64,000 nucleotides of DNA from the NCBI RefSeq assembly GCF_012849375.1, contig NZ_CP051684.1, positions 4,712,001 through 4,776,000 of the forward strand, read 5' to 3'. Below, piece by piece: positions 60,544-64,000 of the stretch. Both the position numbers and the translations under genes were made by a program. Numbering within the stretch: the stretch's first letter is position 1; each line of letters begins with the position of its first letter. A model generated the notes under the pieces. It did no database searches. It was given only the letters and a program-made list of their open reading frames with translations, and was not told the origin of the DNA. This DNA is from Duganella dendranthematis. GTDB taxonomy: Bacteria > Pseudomonadota > Gammaproteobacteria > Burkholderiales > Burkholderiaceae_D.

Positions 60544-61332
60544 ATGGCAGCACCTTCGGTTTTTTATCTGCACGGCGGTCCGGCGCTGGGTCCGGTGTTT
60601 GAGCGTGCCCGTTATCCGGACGCGCCGCACGTCCACTGGTGGCATCAGCCGCTGGCCAAACCGTGCGCGGAGCGTCCCTATCTAGACCTGCTGGAAGCGA
60701 CATTGACCGAATTCCGCCGCTTGGCCGCCGAAGCCGGCCAGCCGCTGACGGTGATGGCGAGTTCCTTCGGCGCCCATCTGGCGGTGTATCTGGCGCGCCA
60801 GGCGCCGGAGCTGATCAAGGATATCGTGCTGCTGGCCCCCACCTTCAATCCGGAGCAGGCCGCGCTGCGCCTGGCGCGCCGCGCCTTCCGCGTGCATACC
60901 GACCATCCCAACGCCGGCAAGCTGGCCGTGGCGCTGGGTATGTACGAGGATGATCCGGGCCGTCCGCGTTTCTGGGATGTCTTTGGCGCGCTGTCGCAAC
61001 TGCCGGATGTGACGGAGCTGTATTTCGGTCCAAACGGCGGCGCCGAGGCGTCGCGTTCGTTCGCGGAGCTGATCCAGCAGCCGGGCGCCTTCGATGGCCC
61101 GACCTCGGTGGCGACTTCGGACGATTTCTCGGCGCTGGACCACACGCCGGTGCGCAGCGCGTTTGAGGGTCCGGTGTCGGTGCTGTTTGGCGCCTACGAT
61201 CCGATGATCGACGCCGAACACGATCGCGCCATCTGGGAAGTGATCTTCCCGCAGGCCTCCTTCTTCAAGGTGGAAACCGGCCACTTCCCGCTGCTGGAAC
61301 TGACGCTGGAAGCCTGCCTGTCTCCTGCCTGA
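60544..61332 (+). CDS. alpha/beta hydrolase
   Basis: A 262-residue cytoplasmic alpha/beta-hydrolase-fold protein; AAGGAG before ATG 60544. N-terminal oxyanion-type VFYLHGGPALGP, nucleophile Ser in VMASSFGAHLAVYLAR (about residue 75, in the nucleophile-elbow position although the motif is SxFGA rather than GxSxG), Asp in VLFGAYDPMIDAEHD and His in KVETGHFPLLE. Substrate unknown. Its 3-prime end overlaps nagA by 68 bp in convergent orientation. Confidence 0.85.
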   Translation: MAAPSVFYLHGGPALGPVFERARYPDAPHVHWWHQPLAKPCAERPYLDLLEATLTEFRRLAAEAGQPLTVMASSFGAHLAVYLARQAPELIKDIVLLAPTFNPEQAALRLARRAFRVHTDHPNAGKLAVALGMYEDDPGRPRFWDVFGALSQLPDVTELYFGPNGGAEASRSFAELIQQPGAFDGPTSVATSDDFSALDHTPVRSAFEGPVSVLFGAYDPMIDAEHDRAIWEVIFPQASFFKVETGHFPLLELTLEACLSPA

Positions 61333-62419
61333 GCAGGTCGATAGCCTCGCCCTCAACGAAGACCGCCACTGGCTGTAGTTCCGCGTTCAATACAACGATA
61401 TCGGCCCACGCGCCCGGCGCCAGGCGGCCGCGCTCTGTCTCGCCCAGATAATCGGCAGGGTAGAGCGACAGGCGATTCGAGGCGTCGGCCAGCTCCAGCC
61501 CAAGGCTGACGAAATTGCGCAAGGCCTGGTCCATGGTCAGCACGCTGCCCGCCAGCGAACCGGTGGCCAGCCGCACGCAGCCCAGGCACTTGTACACGCG
61601 CTGGCTGCCCAGCGCATATTCGCCGTCGGGCATGCCGGTGGCGGCGGTGGCGTCGGTCACGCCGTACAGGCGCGGGATGGCCCGCAGCGCGGCGCGAATG
61701 GCGCCCGGCGAGACGTGTTCCAGGTCGGGGATGATCTCCGCATATTCCGCATGCGCCAGCGCCGCGCCGACGATGCCGGGATGGTAATGGTTCAGCGCCG
61801 TCATGCCGTTGTACAGATGCGTGAAGCCCGCTGCGCCAGCCTTCAGCGCGGCGACGCCGTCTTCATACGTGCCGTTGCTATGGCCGATCTGCACGCGGAT
61901 GCCCAGTTCATTCAGTTGCGGGATCAGCGCCAGATGGTCGGCGACTTCGGTGGCCAGCGTCATCGCGCGGATCGGCGCCAGGGCGTGGTAGTCGCGCACC
62001 AGGTCCATGCTGCCGACTGCGACCGCATCGGCCGGCTGCGCGCCGAGGCGGTGGATGCTGAGGAACGGACCTTCCAGATGCACGCCCAGCATGCGCGCGG
62101 CGCCGGCCGGACGCTCTGCAATCACCGGCGCCAGTCCGCGCAGCGCGCGGCGGATGGAGTTGTCGGTGGCGGTCATGGTGGTGCCCAGCATGGCGGTGGT
62201 GCCGTGCTTTGCATGCGCGCGCGCCACGGTAGCGCCGGCGTCGCCGCCCTGCATGATGTCGACGCCGGCCGCGCCGTGCACGTGCAGGTCGATAAAGCCG
62301 GGCAGGATGGTCAGCGCGCCGTCGGCGTTGCTGTCTTCGGTGATGTGCTGGATGCGCTGATCGAAATCGATGCTGCCGGTGATCCAGCCGTCAGGGGTAA
62401 GAATACGTCCACTCAGCAC
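61265..62419 (-). CDS. nagA: N-acetylglucosamine-6-phosphate deacetylase NagA
   Basis: 384 residues, deacetylating GlcNAc-6-P to GlcN-6-P in amino-sugar catabolism. The start is a GTG at 62419 with GGAG 8 bases upstream, embedded in the regulator stop; a TTG at 62434 is the alternative. Metal and catalytic residues: FIDLHVHGAAGVDIMQG (HxH), GVHLEGPFLS (Glu), IGHSNGTYEDG (His), GFTHLYNGMTALNH (His) and GVTDATAATG (Asp). Its last 68 bp overlap the convergent hydrolase gene. Operon with the DeoR-type regulator. Confidence 0.95.
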   Translation of the reverse strand: MLSGRILTPDGWITGSIDFDQRIQHITEDSNADGALTILPGFIDLHVHGAAGVDIMQGGDAGATVARAHAKHGTTAMLGTTMTATDNSIRRALRGLAPVIAERPAGAARMLGVHLEGPFLSIHRLGAQPADAVAVGSMDLVRDYHALAPIRAMTLATEVADHLALIPQLNELGIRVQIGHSNGTYEDGVAALKAGAAGFTHLYNGMTALNHYHPGIVGAALAHAEYAEIIPDLEHVSPGAIRAALRAIPRLYGVTDATAATGMPDGEYALGSQRVYKCLGCVRLATGSLAGSVLTMDQALRNFVSLGLELADASNRLSLYPADYLGETERGRLAPGAWADIVVLNAELQPVAVFVEGEAIDLLRQETGRLPASVPAAGSGRFPP

Positions 62420-62423
62420 GGCG

Positions 62424-63191
62424 TCACTCCGCAATCACCAGCTCAATGCCCGCTTGCAGCAGGCCTTCGCGGTATTCGTCATTGATGGCGGCGTCGGTAA
62501 TGACCGTGTGCACGCGGTCCAGCTGGACGATGCGGTGCAGGCTGACGCGCCCGAACTTGGACGCGTCGGCCAGCACGATGATCTTCTTGGCCCGTTCCAC
62601 CATCTTGTGATTCAGGCTGGCCTCCGCCTCGTGGTGCGTGGTGACGCCGAACTGCAAATCGAAACCATCGACGCCGAGGAACAGCTTGTCGAAGCTGTAA
62701 GCCTGCAAACAGGCTTCGGCCTGTGTGCCTTGAATGGACAAGGACTGCTTGCGCAGCAGGCCGCCGGTCAGAATCAGGTCCACGCCCTGCGCGTCGGCCA
62801 GCTCCCATGCGATATTCAGGCCGTTGGTCATCACCGTCACGTTCTGCGCCTCGCGCAGATGGCGCGCCAGCGAAATGGTGGTGGTGCCGGAGTCAATGAT
62901 GATGTTGTCGCCCGCTTGCACCAGCCGCGCCGCATAGGCGCCGATGCGTTCCTTCTGTTCGTGGTTGATGGCGTCCTTCTGCGGCACTGTCTGCTCGGGC
63001 GGCGGGGTGCGCGCCAGCGTGGCGCCGCCGTGGCTGCGGGTCGCCAGGCCTTGCGATTCCAGCACGCTGAGATCGCTGCGGATTGTCACTGCCGAGACGC
63101 CCAGCTGCTCCACCAGTTCGTTGACCTGCACCGAACCGTGATCGGTGAGCGCTTGCAAGATCATGGCGCGGCGTTGACTGGTATGTCGCAT
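62424..63191 (-). CDS. DeoR/GlpR family regulator, probable nag/aga repressor
   Basis: A 255-residue repressor. N-terminal winged helix with the DeoR signature: RRAMILQALTDHGSVQVNEL, LGVSAVTIRSDLSVLESQG and ATRSHGGA. The C-terminal sugar-phosphate sensor domain has DNIIIDSGTTTISLARHLRE and LFLGVDGFDLQFGVTTHHEA. It is the first gene of an operon with nagA and lies divergent to a TonB-dependent receptor; the likely inducer is a GlcNAc- or GlcN-phosphate. The palindromes at 63280-63325 are its probable operator. Confidence 0.92.
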   Translation of the reverse strand: MRHTSQRRAMILQALTDHGSVQVNELVEQLGVSAVTIRSDLSVLESQGLATRSHGGATLARTPPPEQTVPQKDAINHEQKERIGAYAARLVQAGDNIIIDSGTTTISLARHLREAQNVTVMTNGLNIAWELADAQGVDLILTGGLLRKQSLSIQGTQAEACLQAYSFDKLFLGVDGFDLQFGVTTHHEAEASLNHKMVERAKKIIVLADASKFGRVSLHRIVQLDRVHTVITDAAINDEYREGLLQAGIELVIAE

Positions 63192-63275
63192 GTGTTGTGC
63201 TGTTGATTTGTCAAAGATGGCAGCTTACCAGATCGCGGCCTGCCTGCCATCCATCATAAGAAAGCTGTGGCATAA

Positions 63276-63325
63276 ATATCTTTCGTTTTGAATAAAAACA
63301 AAGATATATCATGCTAAAACGAAAG
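63276..63325. promoter_or_regulatory. candidate DeoR-type operator
   Basis: CTTTCGTTTT (63280-63289) and AAAACGAAAG (63316-63325) form a perfect 10-bp inverted repeat 26 bp apart. The first arm also pairs imperfectly, as ATATCTTTCGTTTT, with the nearer AAAAACAAAGATAT. The TTTCGTTT core matches the kind of site used by AgaR/GlpR-type repressors. It lies in a very AT-rich 262-bp gap between the regulator and the receptor, so it can control both directions. Confidence 0.65.
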
Positions 63326-63453
63326 AAAACGTAAAAACAACAAGCAAAACAAATAAATCGAAAGCTTATTGTGTTTTCCTTCTTTGCTTATTACTATCCA
63401 TACATAAGTCACAACAGCGAAACAACACCAGGCACAAACACGGGAGATTTGAT

Positions 63454-64000
63454 ATGGGTAGCAGAATCGAAAAAGGACTTCGGCGCAGCCTGATCGCGGC
63501 AGCGGTGGAGATGGCGGTATGTGGCGCGGCGTTTGCGCAGACCGAGCCGCCGGCCGCAGACGCCGCGCCGGTCGTGGTGGTGAGCGGCGCGCGCGCCGCG
63601 CTGGCCAAGTCGCTGGAACTGAAGCGCAACGCCGACGTGATTCAGGACTCCATCTCGGCCACGGAACTGGGCCGCTTCCCCGACGATAACGTCGCCGATT
63701 CACTGACCCACATCTCCGGGGTGTCGGTGTCGCGCACCCGCGGCGGGGAAGGGCAGTACATCAACGTGCGCGGCCTGGGTTCCGGCTACAACATCGTTAC
63801 GCTCAACAAGCGCATCTTGGCCACCGACGGCGATGGCCGCGACTTCGCCTTCGACGTGCTGCCGTCGGAAGTGATCAGCGGCGCCGACGTGATGAAATCG
63901 GCCGAAGCGGCGCAGATGGAAGGCAGCATCGGCGGCTCGGTCAACCTGCGCTCGGCGCGGCCGATGGACAATCCCGGCTATCACGCCTCGGTGCGTGTCG
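63454..64000 (+). CDS. TonB-dependent receptor, N-terminal part (runs off window end)
   Basis: From the ATG at 63454 (GGGAG upstream) 182 codons are open to the window edge. A signal peptide (about residues 1-28, ending GAAFAQ) is followed by a Pro/Ala linker and VVVVSGARAALAKSLELKRN, the TonB box-like region and start of the plug. Plug motifs: DNVADSLTHISGVSVSRTRG, YINVRGLGSGYNIVTLNKR and MEGSIGGSVNLRSARP. These resemble carbohydrate-uptake receptors of Oxalobacteraceae and Xanthomonas. The adjacent nagA and DeoR-type regulator suggest chito-oligosaccharide or GlcNAc uptake; this is inference. Confidence 0.9.
   Translation, partial: MGSRIEKGLRRSLIAAAVEMAVCGAAFAQTEPPAADAAPVVVVSGARAALAKSLELKRNADVIQDSISATELGRFPDDNVADSLTHISGVSVSRTRGGEGQYINVRGLGSGYNIVTLNKRILATDGDGRDFAFDVLPSEVISGADVMKSAEAAQMEGSIGGSVNLRSARPMDNPGYHASVRV

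Noticed and set aside
1..64000. CRISPR arrays, tRNA or rRNA genes, insertion sequences and phage genes
   Set aside because: No regularly spaced repeats, cloverleaf-like sequences, transposase/integrase motifs or terminal inverted repeats with target duplications were seen; a dedicated tRNA and IS search would settle small cases.

Overview
The window is a 64 kb piece of a high-GC beta-proteobacterial chromosome. Gene content and order (tsaB-rimI-UDG-like gene, lplT/alr/radA, fabI/mltD, sixA/ppk1/pstSCAB-phoUBR, a phasin, a large TonB-dependent receptor next to nagA and a DeoR regulator) point to Burkholderiales, most likely Oxalobacteraceae of the Massilia/Duganella/Janthinobacterium type. This placement is inferred from family knowledge; no rRNA or other marker was seen. 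Coding density is very high, with many 1-11 bp start/stop overlaps. No tRNA, rRNA, CRISPR array, insertion sequence, prophage or replication origin was recognised.

Layout. 1-9.1 kb: a truncated MFS transporter in an operon with a small membrane protein and an ECF sigma factor; a secreted hypothetical; a Tat-exported phospholipase C; a small exported gene with an apparent frameshift; a TM2 protein; a BON-domain protein and a glycine-zipper protein; and an RhlE-like RNA helicase. 9.1-19.7 kb: a VIT/TPR/DUF2135 protein facing an ECF sigma/anti-sigma-like pair, then fabI, mltD and DUF1415/DUF1289/DUF1993 genes. 19.8-33.4 kb: a multi-PAS GGDEF-EAL protein, a lone molybdopterin oxidoreductase subunit, the coupled tsaB-rimI-UDG-like-DUF1853 run, lplT, alr, radA and a PilZ protein. 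33.3-38.9 kb: a helix-turn-helix/citrate-synthase-like fusion divergent from an unusual CoA-transferase, an orphan fliD and an orphan potF-like gene.

39-48.8 kb is a coherent phosphate block: sixA and ppk1 on the minus strand, divergent from pstS-pstC-pstA-pstB-phoU-phoB-phoR on the plus strand. The region between them carries PhoB-type 11-bp direct repeats pointing both ways, so polyphosphate synthesis and high-affinity phosphate uptake look co-regulated. 48.8-52.3 kb is an islet of small, mostly unrecognised minus-strand genes, including a pair with a cysteine-rich member that could be an orphan immunity module. 52.3-61.3 kb holds acylphosphatase, an LprI-like protein, a long AI-2E-type permease, a CPBP protease, MipA, a GST, a Tat-signal SDR, a phasin, an M24 peptidase and an alpha/beta hydrolase. 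61.3-64 kb is an N-acetylglucosamine locus: nagA and a DeoR-type regulator, divergent from a TonB-dependent receptor cut by the window edge, with an inverted-repeat operator candidate between them.

The least explained item is the citrate-synthase-like/CoA-transferase pair at 33.3-36.2 kb. A DNA-binding-type domain is fused to a citrate synthase fold whose first catalytic histidine is replaced by asparagine. It faces a CoA-transferase with an extra N-terminal half, across a MerR-like palindrome. Also notable are an unlisted 39-residue membrane protein at 39009-39128, a probable frameshift at 4768-5123, a UDG-fold protein with a degraded active-site motif, and several hairpin or REP-like elements.
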